Notes: generated from the letters alone by a model not told the origin. A stretch of DNA of 64,000 bases from Erinaceus europaeus (GCF_950295315.1 NC_080180.1:65150592-65214591); one strand, 5' to 3'. Positions 35,275 through 47,401 are shown, numbered from the stretch's first letter. Translations and numbers: made by a program.

Positions 35275-35400
35275 AGCGTTTGCCCTTCTTCCGTAGCCAG
35301 TCAACAAGCTGGGCCTTGGTAATCAGAGTCCCCTTACCCATCTGCCAGAAAGCCTCAGTGATTTCTTCTTGGAATGTACATGACTCTTTCTGTTCCCTTA
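35270..35400 (-). mobile_element. RTE-like LINE or dependent SINE 3' end (-)
   Basis: Antisense 'VDWLRKKGKR' plus stop at about 35,272-35,306, identical in its last roughly 40 bp to the copies at 16,431 and 33,001. Sequence further upstream differs from both. It may therefore be another element that borrowed the same 3' end. Confidence 0.5.
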
Positions 35401-35639
35401 TGAGGAGCTACTTCAAGGAGATAATCTTGAGAGAGTAATGTGCTATTAAGACTGAGACTGTATATAGGACCCAACCACGTTAAGCATGCCATATCAAATA
35501 TTTTCTTTAAAATGAAAAGTAATGATATATTTTCTTTTATTTTTATTGAGGTAAAATTGGCTTACATGGTTGTTCATACTTTAGAAATACAGCTTCACTT
35601 CTCATAAGGTGAGAGTTGGTTTTACTCCGACTTTGTTGC

Positions 35640-36510
35640 TGTACTTTATTTTATATCTCATATATGAATGACATTATCTGGTTTTTGTCCTCCTTCTCAT
35701 TCAACTTGCCCATGCAGTGGCAAAAAGCAAGAATTTATCTTTTCTAATAGCATATGTCTATATCTAAGTCTATGTCTGTCTATATCTATGTCTCTATGTC
35801 TATATCTATGTCTCTATGTCTATATCTATGTCTGTGTCTCTATGTCTATGTCTATATCTAAGTCTATGTCTTTGTCTATGTCTCTAAGTCTATGTCTATC
35901 TATATCTATGTCTCTATGTCTTTGTCTATGTCTATCTATGTCTATGTCTATATCTATGTCTCTGTCTATATCTAAGCCTATGTCTATGTCTATATCTATG
36001 TCTTTATGTCTTTGTCTATGTCTATATCTAAGCTTATGTCTATGTCTTTATCTATGTCTATGTCTATATCCATATCCATATCTAAGTCTATGACTATATC
36101 TAAGCCTATGCATATGTCTATATCTATGTCTCTATGTCTTTGTCTATGTATATCTAAGTCTATGTCTATATGTCTATGTCTATATGTCTGTCTATATGTC
36201 TTTGTCTATATCTATGTCTATATCTGTGTTTATGTCTATATCTATGTCTAAATTTATATCTATGTCTATATCTGTGTTTATGTCTATATCTATGTCTACA
36301 TTTATATCTATGTCTATATGTCTTTGTCTCTATCTGTGTCTACGTCTACATCTATGTCTATGCTATATCTATATTTAGGTACACACACATCATGTATTTA
36401 TTCTCTGGTCTTTATTTGGGCAATCAGGTTGTTTCCATCTCTGAGCTGTTGTGAATACCTCCCTACAATGGACACAAGTATGGGCAGGTTCTGGCAAGTG
36501 CATGTGGAGA
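35640..36510 (-). mobile_element. Old L1 3' end (-) with giant microsatellite
   Basis: Left flank 'gaatgacattatctggtttt' and right flank 'tttgggcaatcaggttgttt' are consecutive in antisense L1 3'UTRs. Here they are 0.6 kb apart because of the repeat between them. Confidence 0.65.
35756..36372. repeat. (TCTATG)n/(TCTATA)n microsatellite, about 0.6 kb
   Basis: Imperfect hexamers with TCTAAG, TCTTTG and TGTC variants throughout. It keeps several frames open on the + strand (Met/Ser/Leu/Cys/Tyr only), which are artefacts. Confidence 0.95.
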
Positions 36511-36839
36511 TCTAATCTTCTTGAACTCTCCAAGATAAGGCTTAGATGCAAATTCCATTGCCTATTAAACCCATCTCTTACCAATTTGGAGGTGTTTTTT
36601 TTTTTATCCTTATTTTATTTTAATCAGTCTTTAGTTTGCAAGCCAACATGGAATGGGAGAATGAAGTGAGGTGGTATTCTAGGTATCTCTGCGGTAACAC
36701 AAGAAAATTTCTTAGAGGCCCCAGGCAACCCACATATAAAAATAACTCTGCAACCTCCTGAAATTCCTTGAAATGGGGTGTATACTGAGAGTAGCTTCAA
36801 GAAATTACATAGCTGAAGACCCTTTCTTCTGTATGTTAA

Positions 36840-37036
36840 AAAATATATTTATTTATTGGATGGAGACCAAAAGAAATTGAGGGGGAGAAAGAGGAAGAGG
36901 GAAAAAAGAGACACCCCAGTCTGCTTCATCACTTGTGAAGCTTCCCCTCTGCAGAAGGGCACCTGGGACTTGAACCCAGATCCTAGAGTACTATAACATA
37001 TACAGTCAACCAGGTATGCTACTGCCTAGCCCCTCT
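36840..37036 (-). mobile_element. Old ERI-like SINE (-)
   Basis: 'ttatttattggatggagacc', inverted B-box-like 'cttgaacccagat', end 'ctactgcctagcccc'. Confidence 0.8.
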
Positions 37037-37855
37037 TTCCTTCTTTTTAATAAAAGTCTATGTGTTTCTGTGCTAAATGCAGCTCCGAAAATATAGACAT
37101 TTTATTACCACCTGCAAAGTTAAATAAGAAAAATTCACCATATTTTGGCACAGTATATTTATTTTTACTTTGTTGCTTTAATATTTGAAGTTATTATAAT
37201 TTATTTTATTTTACTGCTACTTCTAATGTCCTATGGTATGCTGCATGAAAGCATTCCTAGAGTTGGGCAATTGCAGTCTGTCACATACTTCACATAGGAA
37301 GACGTGGATATATCCCCAGGAGGACTGCCCTAGTGCATCTCCTCGTTTCAGTAAATTGCCTTTAGGCTATGATAAATACTTCTTATGCCTGGCTTTTGAC
37401 ACCTGTGATAGTTATATTAGGTTCTTTCAGTTTTAACCAGGAATTATTGTGTTGAGTTTTGAAAGCAGTTGGAATAGGAGAAGTCCATAATTAATTACAG
37501 AGACAAATAGTTCTTTATTGTCTAAATAAATGTGCGATTTTAGAATTACAGAAATAAATGCTCTCCAGCCTACACGGCATAACTGAGTCATTGCATAAGG
37601 CTGCTCTTAAAAGCAGGAGGGCTGGCATATCAAAAAGCCACCCAAAGCTACCACAGTAAAAGGCTGAAAACATCAGACCTGGGCACAGTCCTTTCCACCC
37701 TAGACCCTAGACCAGCTCTTCCTCCTTCGCTTTTCCTTGTATCTGTCAGTGTGGAATACTTTTTTGTAAAGGTCTCTGGAAAAGGAATGCGAGAAGACTA
37801 ACATCATCTGAAAGTCTATCTATCAGGGCCATGATGGAGGCTGTTGAATACTTCT
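37037..37855. other. Intergenic DNA without recognised genes
   Basis: No coding signal. Confidence 0.45.
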
Positions 37856-37857
37856 TC

Positions 37858-38072
37858 ATTTTTTTATTATCTTTATTTATTTATTGGATAGAAGCATCCA
37901 GAAATTGAGAGGAATTGGAAGGGTAGGGAGGGAGAGAGACAGAGAGACCCCTACATCCCTACTTCACCACTCAGAAAACTTTCCCCCTGAAAATGGGGAC
38001 TGGGGGCTTGAACCCAGGTCCTTGCACATTGTAACATGTGTGCTCAATCAGATGTGCCACCACCTGGTCCCT
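37858..38072 (-). mobile_element. Old ERI-like SINE (-)
   Basis: 'tttattatctttatttattt', inverted B-box-like 'cttgaacccaggt', end 'gccaccacctggtccc'. Confidence 0.85.
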
Positions 38073-39296
38073 TGAAAACTGTTTATTCAGTGAAGAAAAG
38101 GACAGGGTTCTGGAAGGGCCAGAGAACTGGTGTTAAGGAACTAATGCATCTTCTCTCTACCTTCAGCTCCTTCATCTATTCACTCTGAATACGTACTCAT
38201 TTTCCCATTTCAATCTTTCCAATAGCAACAGAACAGAAACAGACATTTCTTTTGCAGTGCAGTTAGAGGTTCTGTGAATGAAAACACACACCTAGAAAAC
38301 CTCCTGTCACACCTTCAAATGTCCCCCCCCTCCCGGTTCAATCACAATTACCTTTTGAGACTTCACCTCTGTCAAATTCATATTTGAACAACACCAGCAG
38401 ACACTACTGAGCAAGAAAATGACTAGGGAGGGGGAAGTCAGAGGAAATAAACCAAAGGAAAGTTTGATCAAGGTAAATGTAGGCCCAAAATTCAAGGAAG
38501 AAATCATGAGCGTCCATGCGAATCTCACTTCCTCTTTCTCTCGCCGTACTGCTCTGCCTTCATCCTGCACGTTAGGCTGAATCTTCCACCCAAGTGACTC
38601 AGAGCTTGGCTCTTGCAGCACTTGGTGGTTCTTCATGCATTGCCTGGCTGCTGTTTTCCATTAATATCCATCCAAGGACCTTGATAATTGAAGCAATTAG
38701 AAGAACTTAGAGAATTAATTGAATTCCAGAAATATACCTCCGTTTCTATCTTGGCAACATTATCATTCTATGCCCTTTGATAATCAGGATCAACTTTCCA
38801 GCCAACCTCTTTCTTGCTGTCTCTGTTTTGATCAGATAGGGCCCCAAATTCTGAAATCACTATTGCATCACTGCCTTCAAAACAACTATGCATGCTGGCA
38901 TGATTATTCTTTATTTGGGGGTAGGGGGTTCACGACATCCAAACAAGCAAAGTTCAAAGTAGAGGTGGAAGACAACAACCAGAAAAGACCATAAATGCTT
39001 TATCATGATATACTTCTTCACTTCTTTGGTTTGGAAGTGAAATATGTGAGTTACAAAAGACAGTTTATTCTATCGTAGTTCCTTATTTTGAGCAAATAGT
39101 GTATCACAAATCTGTTCTGCTAGGCAGATGCTTTTGAAAGTTCACACTGTCACTGAATATTGGAGAAATCTTGGTGAATGTTCTACATGACATAACCAGA
39201 TAATCCTTTGAATACAAGTTTCCTTTCTATGTTAAACGAGGCCCTTCTTTGGAACTTGACTTTATGAAATATTGTGATGGTGGGTTAAGAACTTAG
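38073..39296. other. Intergenic DNA without recognised genes
   Basis: The 109-codon - frame (38,307-38,636) and the 91-codon + frame (38,719-38,994) have no motif or splice context. Confidence 0.45.
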
Positions 39297-39590
39297 AAGT
39301 AGGGATAAATATGAGACGATCTCACTCATAGACAGAAGTTGAAAAACAAGATCAGAAGTGAAAACACAAAACAGAACTTGGACTGGTGTTGGCATATTTC
39401 ACCAAAGTAAAAGACTCTGGGGTTGGGGGAAGGGTTTAGGTCCTGTATCATGACGGCAGAGGAAGACCTAAGGGGGGTTGAATTGTTAAGAGGAAAACTG
39501 AGAAATGTTATGCATGTACAAACTATTGTATTTTACTATCAACTGTAAACCATTAATCCCTCAATAAAGAAAATTTTTAAAAAGAACTTA
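39297..39590 (+). mobile_element. L1 3'UTR fragment (+)
   Basis: 'gacgatctcactcatagaca' is the L1 3'UTR theme. It continues through 'gtaaaccattaatccctcaa' to AATAAA and an A-rich end near 39,585. A different 3'UTR version from the one at 12.1 kb. Confidence 0.7.
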
Positions 39591-41499
39591 GAAATACAAG
39601 AAAGAGCAACATGGACAAATGTTGGGTCCTTCTTGATAGACGAAACAAACAGTAAACTTGATCTAGGAAGCTGTCTTGTCTGCAGAAAATAATGCTCATT
39701 GGAACATTGATCATTTGTCTCTCGAGTTAGTTTATTAGGTTCTTAACAGTAGTAAGGAGTAGTAGACTAGTGGCCAGCCAGAGAGAAACTTCCTGTTGTT
39801 TATTCAATTTGTGTTATCTATTTCTGTCACTCCAGCAAATCATATGAGTCACTTGATCAAGTTCTAACATGGTCCTTGACATGGTTCTGGCAGAAAAATC
39901 CTATTGTTCACCCGATTATTGATATGTTCAAGATATGAAGCAAACACATTAAGCGTTCGAGCGGAAACAGGCATCTTTCTAAGCAGATGCTTGGTGTGAT
40001 GCATGTTTGTACATAGTTATACCTGACACTCACTTCTGTTATTGGTTTCTTTAGGTCTCTGATCATTCATGCAAATAATTAGCCAACATCCTCAAATCTC
40101 TGTAGTCCAAATCCTTCAGAGGGACTCTTTCTTTCCAGATAATGAGACATCCAAATGTTCCATTATGCTTGCAGGACTGCAATACAGTAGGGCTGGATGT
40201 TAGTAATAATTTTACACCAAGGAAATGCTGGATTTTCAGTCTCATTTCTTTTAGGCAAGCAGCAAATATGTGTTGCATCTATAGCTTTGGTCATTAGAAC
40301 CACTCGCAGAAAATTAAGGTATCATTTGCTATAATTGATACGTTGTGCATATACTCATACCGATGCATTAATTCTACTCTAAACTTTTCATTCCTTTTCA
40401 CGAAAGTCCCGGGAATCGTTTTTCTCTTCATTTCCCTTATAAGGGCATTTGCTTCTCCATTATTGGGCAAACCTTTACCTCAAAGTACAACTTCATCATT
40501 AGTCTTCTGGTTGGTTTCTGGCCTTTAACTTGAAGATGGCATAGGGAGAGACGAGAAAAGATGAGTTTCGGTTGCAAAGATATATCTGAGTGATTCATAG
40601 ATCAGAAAGCCTGGCTTTTTTAACAGGGAAAACCTTTATGTGGGCTGGATATTTCAAAGTTCTGTGAGTCATACATTTTTCCTAAATGCCATTCTTATAT
40701 TTGAGGAATCTACCTATTTCAGTAAATATTAAACTTTCACTAAAGATACATGGAAAATTAAACCTACATTATAATTCATTACCTCATAGGCTGAGACGGG
40801 AGAATCTCACTTTCAAGTGCTGTCAGAATATATATAATTATTCCTTTCAGTTAGCAAGTAAAATCTCCAGATCTCCTGACTCCCATAAGATAGGAAATTA
40901 AAAGCTTGGGCTGAAAAGATAGTTTACTTCGCTAATGTACTTGCTGTTGTGTCACAAATAGTCCAGGTTTGAATGACGCCTCCAAGACACTGAAGGAGCT
41001 ATTCAGTCCTGCGATGTCTCTTGTCTTTCTTTCTGAAAAATTTTTGATTGGCAGCAGTGAAGCCTGAATGATTAGTAGAACAAACGAACAAACATCATCG
41101 AGCTGCTCTTGTTCATTTTCTGTTCTGTCAGAATTTCTTGATTTCCTCTGTTCTTTCTTTTCATTTCTTCCACAAACCTTAATGGACTTTTACAGCAAAA
41201 TTCTGGTCATCAAATTTTCCTTCAGCACCTCATTTTAAGCAATTATCTGACGGGATTTGTCTTCTAAAATATTATTTTTCAAGAAAATGGCTGAGCCTAG
41301 TTATGTTTTCTTATATTAAAGTTAGTAGTCACGGAAAGTAGGATGTTCTTTATTTAATAAATTACTATGAATATTTCTTCAGAACTTTTAGATATATCAC
41401 TATACCAACTTAAAATACGGCAACATTTTTATCAGTAATTTAAAATTGACTGTATGTAAGCTGAAACTTGGAACATTTCAGACAATTTTATTAAGGTGT
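39591..41499. other. Intergenic DNA without recognised genes
   Basis: A possible decayed SINE lies near 40,905-41,040 ('gtccaggtttgaatgacgcc'), too diverged to call. Confidence 0.4.
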
Positions 41500-41717
41500 T
41501 AATCCTACATTAGGGGAAGATGGAAATAGGCTGGGGAGATGGATCAACCTGCCAAAGCCCATGTTCAGCAGAGAAGCAATTGCAGAAGCCAGACCTCCTA
41601 CCTCCTGCAGCCCATAAAGAATTTTGGTCCATACACTCAGAGGGGTAAATGCTAAGGGAAGATGACCAGAGGGCTCTTAACTGCAATTCCATCAGGTCTT
41701 GGATAGAGAAGAGATGA

Positions 41718-41768
<51 letters not shown>

Positions 41769-41937
41769 GAGATAGATAGTTTTAGAAGTAATAGTCAACT
41801 TATATCTGTGACCTTAGGAGAACTATCACATTTTCCAATTGCAGGAATGGGGACACCGAACTCCAATGGTAGGAATGGCATGGAATTATACTCCTGTTAT
41901 CTTATAATTTTGTAAATCAGTATTAAATAACTAATAA
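41500..41937 (+). mobile_element. L1 3'UTR (+) with (AAAG)n
   Basis: 'gaagccagacctcctacctc' matches the L1 3'UTR at 12.06 kb. The end 'ataactaataaaaattttaa' carries AATAAA. An (AAAG)n block (41,716-41,768) lies inside. Confidence 0.8.
41716..41768. repeat. (AAAG)n microsatellite
   Basis: About 13 pure units. Confidence 0.95.
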
Positions 41938-43814
41938 AAATTTTAAACATATATTCATCCTAATAAGATTAAATTAAAATATATCCTTCAAATACATAAC
42001 AGTAACAAGATATTTTAGAAAGCATTGTATGAGAACTTGATTATAATATGTACATATGTACTAAGAAAAATTATTATTATTCTCACATTTTTCTCTTATT
42101 TCATTTGAATGTTCTGATAATCAAAATTAGGAAGTTCTGTCTTGTTTTGTTTAAATGTACATGGTATTTTTAATTTTAGAAGGCATTTTAATTTTCAAAG
42201 TAATTTTTTCAGAACAGACCCATCTGTTCACCAAAAGCACTGACCATTTTTGCTTAGTTAATAAAGATCATAAAAAGTGTGTAGCACATTGCTTTTAGCT
42301 CCCTATTTACCTCTCAACGTTCCAGGGTTTGAATAATCCAGAATTTTTTAAAATTCTGAAACGTAAGGTGTTATTTCTTAGAATGTGTACAAAGTGATGC
42401 TTTTATGATATCACGAGCTGAACAAGTCATGAAGGGGATGTATACGGAAGGACAGGAGGGTGTGTTTCAGATTTCAGTACCTCTACAATCATACAGAATT
42501 CTACTGATTACAGTTGTACTGATTTCTGTTGATATGGGCATGCCTCCTGGCCTTTCTTCCTTTCTTTTTTTTTTTTTTTTTTTTTACAGAAATAACAGGA
42601 ATTAGGGAAAATTCAAAATGGTAGTACATTGATAACTTTTGGTTTGTAGTTTTTAAAGTCTAGATTTGCCATCTGTCTAATGTTCTGTGGTAGATAAAAC
42701 AGCTATCCCAGTATCTACCAGTCTGTTAGAGTATCTGTCAGTCACCAGTGGGATTTTCAGAATATGTTGCATACCTAACTATAGTCTTCACACCCAGCTG
42801 TATGTATCTACAACCAGCACGTGCATCACCTACTTCTCTGTGGCATCGCACCAAATAGACGCAACCTGCACCACTTCATCCTGCCGTAACATCAGATTGC
42901 TTACAGCCAGTGTTACACTTATGTTACACCAAGTATCTTTATAGATGGAACATTCCTTTGTCCTTTGGTTTATTTGCTTTATTTCAAGAAAATAAAAAAA
43001 CTATCCAAAATGTACATCTATCACGATCATATTAATGAACTGTATGATCATCAATGCTTATTAGATCTGAAATAGATCCCCTGTGAGTAGGTTTATTGTA
43101 TCAGCCTACATAGTAATTAAGTTAAAATATTTCAAAAGAAAATATTGTAAAATTGGCATATATGTCTAAGATTATTTCACTGACCTAAAGTTAAATACAT
43201 ATTGGTAATGAAAGGAGTTTTATGGTAAATAAGTGCTAAAACACAACAGAAGACATTAATATTTCCACTAACTCCTTAATGGTTTTATTGATACTTCTGC
43301 TAATCTCTATTAATTCCCTAATGACTTTTATTGAAATTTTGATACATCAAATGTACAGGCTACAAAATATATATTTTTAAGATATAGAGTTGGATAAATA
43401 TAAAAATATATATATAAATATTTTAATAAATATAAAAATACTCTATATTTCCAGATGACAAAACATTATGTATTTAAAAACACGCATTTTCCCCCGAAAA
43501 TAAATGCTTCTGTTTATCAAAGAGCTTCATTTAAAGAATGCAAAATGCAGCTTTGCCTGATGAACCTTATAGCAGTTTATGTAGGTTTTCGGGAAACGTT
43601 AAGCAAGAACTGGAAATCTTCATATGAAAGATGTCTGTAATGACAGCAGGCAAAAACTCCGACTTCAAACACCTGCCTAGCAGGCGTGATGAGCAGCTGT
43701 GCTCAAGGCACCTTTCCATGGGAGCACTGAAGAACAGAACTCAGTTCTGATGTTTCTGTTCCTTGTCTTCTATGCTAGTGTAACAAAATATAAATGAAAG
43801 AAGTCAGGGAAAAC
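41938..43814. other. Intergenic DNA without recognised genes
   Basis: T-rich tract of about 27 nt at 42,560-42,586. No coding signal. Confidence 0.45.
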
Positions 43815-44095
43815 ACTGGTGAGCAGTGGTGCCCCAGCTGAGTGCACATGCTACAAAGTTCAGGGACTACAGCTCAGGCCCCTAGTCCACACCTGCAGGG
43901 GGGAGGGACAATTTATAATTGATGAAGCAGTGCTGCAGGTGTGTGTGTGTGTCTCTCTCTCTCTCTATTTCTGTATAAGTACCGCACACTACCGATTACA
44001 CCACTGGAGCTCCTAATCTCTCTATTTCTATCTTCCCTTCCTTCTTGAATCTGTTTCCAATTAATTAATTAATTAAAATATAAAATGGATTTAAA
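43815..44095 (+). mobile_element. Old ERI-like SINE (+) with an internal insert
   Basis: Head 'gagcagtggtgccccagctg'. The CT body is interrupted at about 43,970-44,015 by 'taccgcacactaccgattac'. Tail (AATT)n then A-rich. Confidence 0.65.
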
Positions 44096-44134
44096 AAATA
44101 TTAAGAAAAAAACACTACCCTTCAATTTTTCACT

Positions 44135-44415
44135 TCTCAGATTATCTATTTACTTATTCCCTCTTGTTGCCCTTGTTGTTTTATTATTGTAGTTGTTGTT
44201 GTTCTGATGTCATTCGTTATTGGACAGGACAGGGAGAAATGGAGAGAGGAGGGGAAGACAGAAAGGAGGAGAGAAAGACACCTGCAGACCTGCTTCACCG
44301 CCTGTGAAGTGACGCCCCTGCAGGTGGGGAGCCGGGGGCTCGAACCGGGGTCCTTACGCCGGTCCTTGCACTTCGCGCCACCTGCGCTTAACCTGCTGTG
44401 CTACTGCCTGACTCA
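44135..44415 (-). mobile_element. ERI SINE, short-tail (-)
   Basis: Well preserved, with inverted B-box 'gctcgaaccgggg' and end 'tgtgctactgcctgactca'. Confidence 0.9.
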
Positions 44416-44677
44416 CCTCAGATTTTTTTTAAAGGATAATGTACTTATTGGGATGACTCTTTAAACAATTTCTTTCAACATGTCTTTATAATTGGATTAA
44501 CTTTCTGGGGTTGCTAGGGTGGTATTTTAGTTTTTCCAGTCTGTAGACTTGTCTCAGGCTCCAAGCATATATTGCTCACTCATAGTGCTGGCTAGTTGAA
44601 CCATGGCAGTAAACTCACAAAACATCAACATAGGAGAAATTATACTGGTCTTTCTGTTTTTTTCTTTTTCTTTCCTC

Positions 44678-45012
44678 CAGGGTTATTGCTGGGCTCGGTG
44701 CCTGCACCATGAATCCACCACTCCTGGAGGCCATTTTTTCCCCTTTTTGTTGCTCTTGTTGTTGTAGCCTCATTGTGGTTATTATTATTGCCACTGTTGA
44801 TGTTGTTCGTTGTTGGATAGGACAGAGAGAAATGGAGAGAGGAGGGGAAGACAGAGAGGGGGACAGAAAGATAGACACCTGCAGACCTGCTTCACCGCCT
44901 GTGAAGCGACTCCCCTGCAGGTGGGGAGCCGGGGGCTCGAACCGGGATCCTTACGCTGGTCCTTGCGCTTTGTGCCACATGCGCTTAACCCACTGCTCCA
45001 CTGCCCGACCCT
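44678..45012 (-). mobile_element. ERI SINE, long-tail (-)
   Basis: Antisense extra module 'cctccagggttattgctggg...ctcctggaggccatt' at 44,678-44,733, then full body and head. The intact inverted B-box 'ctcgaaccggga' indicates a young copy. Confidence 0.92.
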
Positions 45013-45665
45013 ATACTGGTCTTTCTATTGATTCTTTGTGAAAGTATAAAGTCACACAAGAAAAAAATCTCAGAAATCCATTTCTATGTGTGACTATTTA
45101 AGAACATTCCATCATTCAAGAATTGTGATAATCCAGGACTATTAATTAATGTCATTCTGTAATTCAAAATCTCTTTTCAAGTATATTAATTATGCCTCCC
45201 TTCAAAGTCTAGAAGTGAAAGTGAACTGATGTAGCTGTAGGGAACATGTATGCCATGAAGCCTAGTTGCCAAAGTCAAGGTTCAGTGCCAAACAAATGAA
45301 CCAAATCAGTCTGAGTCTCTATTCAGAGGGACTCACTTCATTTTTCAATCCAGAAAACACATGGTAATATATGTTTCCTTGACAACTCTCTGCCTTCTGA
45401 TCCCTTGCTCGAAGATGTACTGCCAAGACATGGAATTTGCGCTGTGTCTATTACGCTGTGTCTATTACTAAACTACCCCTGTTTTAGGTGCTTTGTACCC
45501 CTGTTCTCTTAGTTTTCTCCCATGGGACTCCCAAAACATGGCCATGAGGAGACAGAAGATGTCAGGTCACTCAGTAAAAGCTGTGACCATTTGGGCCACA
45601 TTTTCAGTATAGTATCCCAAAGAGGCAGAATATGTCGTGTCCTTAATATAAAGATTGACAGGAGG
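45013..45665. other. Intergenic DNA without recognised genes
   Basis: No coding signal. Confidence 0.45.
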
Positions 45666-46265
45666 GAAGAGGTGGGCACAGGCACACATCTGTTCAGATT
45701 TGTGTTTCTGTATTTTTGGAATAAATATCCAGATATGGACTAACTGGTTCAAAATTTCCCTTCTTTCTGCAAGTTCTCCAATATTTGCTGTATCTTATGA
45801 TTTTGGATAGCAGCCATTCTCACAGATGTGAGGGGATATCTCATTGTGGTTTTGATTCTGCATTTCCTTCATGAAAAAAGAATGATGAGGTCACATGCCT
45901 GCTGACCATCTGTAGGTCTTCTTTGGAGAAGTGTCTATTCAGACATCTGTGCAATTTTAATAATTCTTAATTTTTAGTTTCATGAGTTCTTTGGATATGT
46001 GAGGTATTAACCCCTTGTCAGAGGCACGGTGTGCAGTTATCATCTCCCCACTCAATAGGATGCCTTTGTGCTTTGATCTAAGTTCCTTTCACTGAGAACT
46101 TATTTAGTTTGTTCTCGTACCATCTGTTTCCTTTTGTTTTACTGCCACAGCAGTTGAGTCCCCGGACACATCTCTAAGGTTAATTTATGTCAAGGAGCAC
46201 ATGGTTTTAGGTCTTGCATCCAGATCTTTAATCTATTTGGAGTTCAGTTTTGCAGCATAATTTAA
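45666..46265 (-). mobile_element. L1 ORF2 C-terminal fragment (-)
   Basis: Antisense L1 landmarks appear in the correct order: 'atatctcattgtggttttga', 'gagaagtgtctattcagaca', 'taaccccttgtcagaggcac', 'tttggagttcagttttgc'. The frame is broken. Confidence 0.8.
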
Positions 46266-46429
46266 GATAGCTGAGAACAGGAACACGGTAAGTGCTAATT
46301 GAATAATGACTGGATTAATAGTAACAAAGATCTGATGTATACATACATATCAACAATAGAAATGACTCAGCTATAAAAAATAATTTTTAAAGGAATAAAG
46401 TTTGTATTAAATATTGTCAGTTCATTATG

Positions 46430-46957
46430 TTCAAACCTAAAACCTACTTTTTAATGAGTTATTTACATAATTATAAGATAATAGGGTTATAATTCCACAC
46501 TGCTCCCACCACCAGAATTCTGTGGATCCATAATTACTCTCCAGTGGAAACTTCAGTAGTTCTCCAGAGGTCTCAGATATGGGTTGACTTTACAATTATT
46601 TCGGTCTATATCTATGTCTCTATTTTTTTTTTTTTGCCCTTTTTTTCTATAGCTGTGCCTTCACTTTCTAAGTTACACCTAAACCTATTACTACTTTCAA
46701 ATGTCCTTCCTTTTTCCTCTTCTTTCTCAGATTAGTAAAACAATGTCTGACTTCCGCTGGTATATTCTAGATTGGTGATAATATAAAAGCGGAGATTCTC
46801 AGTGACATGTGGAACTGGGGGCCAGAGCTCTCTAGTCATCTTCCACTAATTTACCCTCCTCTGGGAGTATGAACCTAAATGCCTCTTGGGGATGCAGAAG
46901 GAAGAAGGTGTTTCTATAATTGCTTCTTTGCTGGACATATGGTAGGTTGATCCACAC
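46430..46957 (-). mobile_element. L1 3'UTR (-), left half, split by the retrovirus
   Basis: Antisense 3'UTR with 'ggatgcagaaggaagaaggt' and 'gctggacatatggtaggttg', interrupted at 46,957 by the retroviral insertion and resuming at 56,036. The copy at 18.9-19.2 kb shows the uninterrupted order. Confidence 0.8.
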
Positions 46958-46963
46958 CCCCAG
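46958..46963. repeat. Retroviral target-site duplication, left copy
   Basis: CCCCAG immediately before the 5' LTR (TGTCG...). The same six bases follow the 3' LTR at 56,030-56,035. Six bp is the usual duplication length for class II (betaretrovirus-like) integrations. Confidence 0.85.
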
Positions 46964-47381
46964 TGTCGTATGCTTTACATTGATTTGTTCTAGCCCCCCC
47001 CCCACCAAGAGAATTGGATCAGTCCTGTTAATTTCGCGGGCCTGCTTGGCCCCGCCCCAAGGAGCCCCGGGAGAGGGTTCCTGAGTTTGAGAGTTTCAGG
47101 GTTCCAGAGTAAGAGAGAGTTCCAGTGTGCCAGAGTTTCAGAGGGCTCTCAAGTATGAGAGTTCCAGAGTGAGAGAGTTCCCGAGTTACAGAGTAAGAGG
47201 GAGTGCTTGTGCCGCCGCAAAGAGACAGCAGAGTTCTGTTTGGTGATTAGTTTGTCTTAGTTTATGAATCGTTGTTCCTGAATAAAGAAATACAGCTTCC
47301 CTGCCCAGCCATTGTCTCCGCGTCTCTGTTCACCACTGCAAAGCCAACCCGGCTGGCAAGAGCCAACAAATTTTAACAACA
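46964..47381 (+). repeat. 5' LTR (+)
   Basis: Starts TGTCGTATGC and ends TTTTAACAACA. U3 opens with a C-run and a CCCGCCCC (GC-box-like) stretch near 47,052, followed by imperfect 'gagagttcc/agagt' repeats. AATAAA at about 47,281-47,286 is the likely polyadenylation signal. No TATA box is evident. The final ~60 bp of U5 ('gttcaccactgcaaagccaa') differ clearly from the 3' and middle LTRs ('gttacccgcccgtgaagc'), whereas U3 is nearly the same as that of the 3' LTR. Confidence 0.9.
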
Positions 47382-47383
47382 AA

Positions 47384-47401
47384 TGGCGCCCAACGTGGGG
47401 C
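47384..47401 (+). other. Primer-binding site, tRNA-Lys type
   Basis: 'tggcgcccaacgtggggc', two bases after the LTR end. This PBS type primes minus-strand DNA synthesis with a tRNA-Lys in many class II elements (family knowledge). It fixes the LTR as a 5' LTR read on the + strand. Confidence 0.9.

Noticed and set aside
35044..35307. Long poly-Arg (-) and poly-Leu (+) open frames
   Set aside because: Produced by the (CTTCTC)n/(CTT)n microsatellite.
35668..36454. Several Met/Ser/Leu/Cys-rich + frames up to 141 codons
   Set aside because: Produced by the (TCTATG)n microsatellite.
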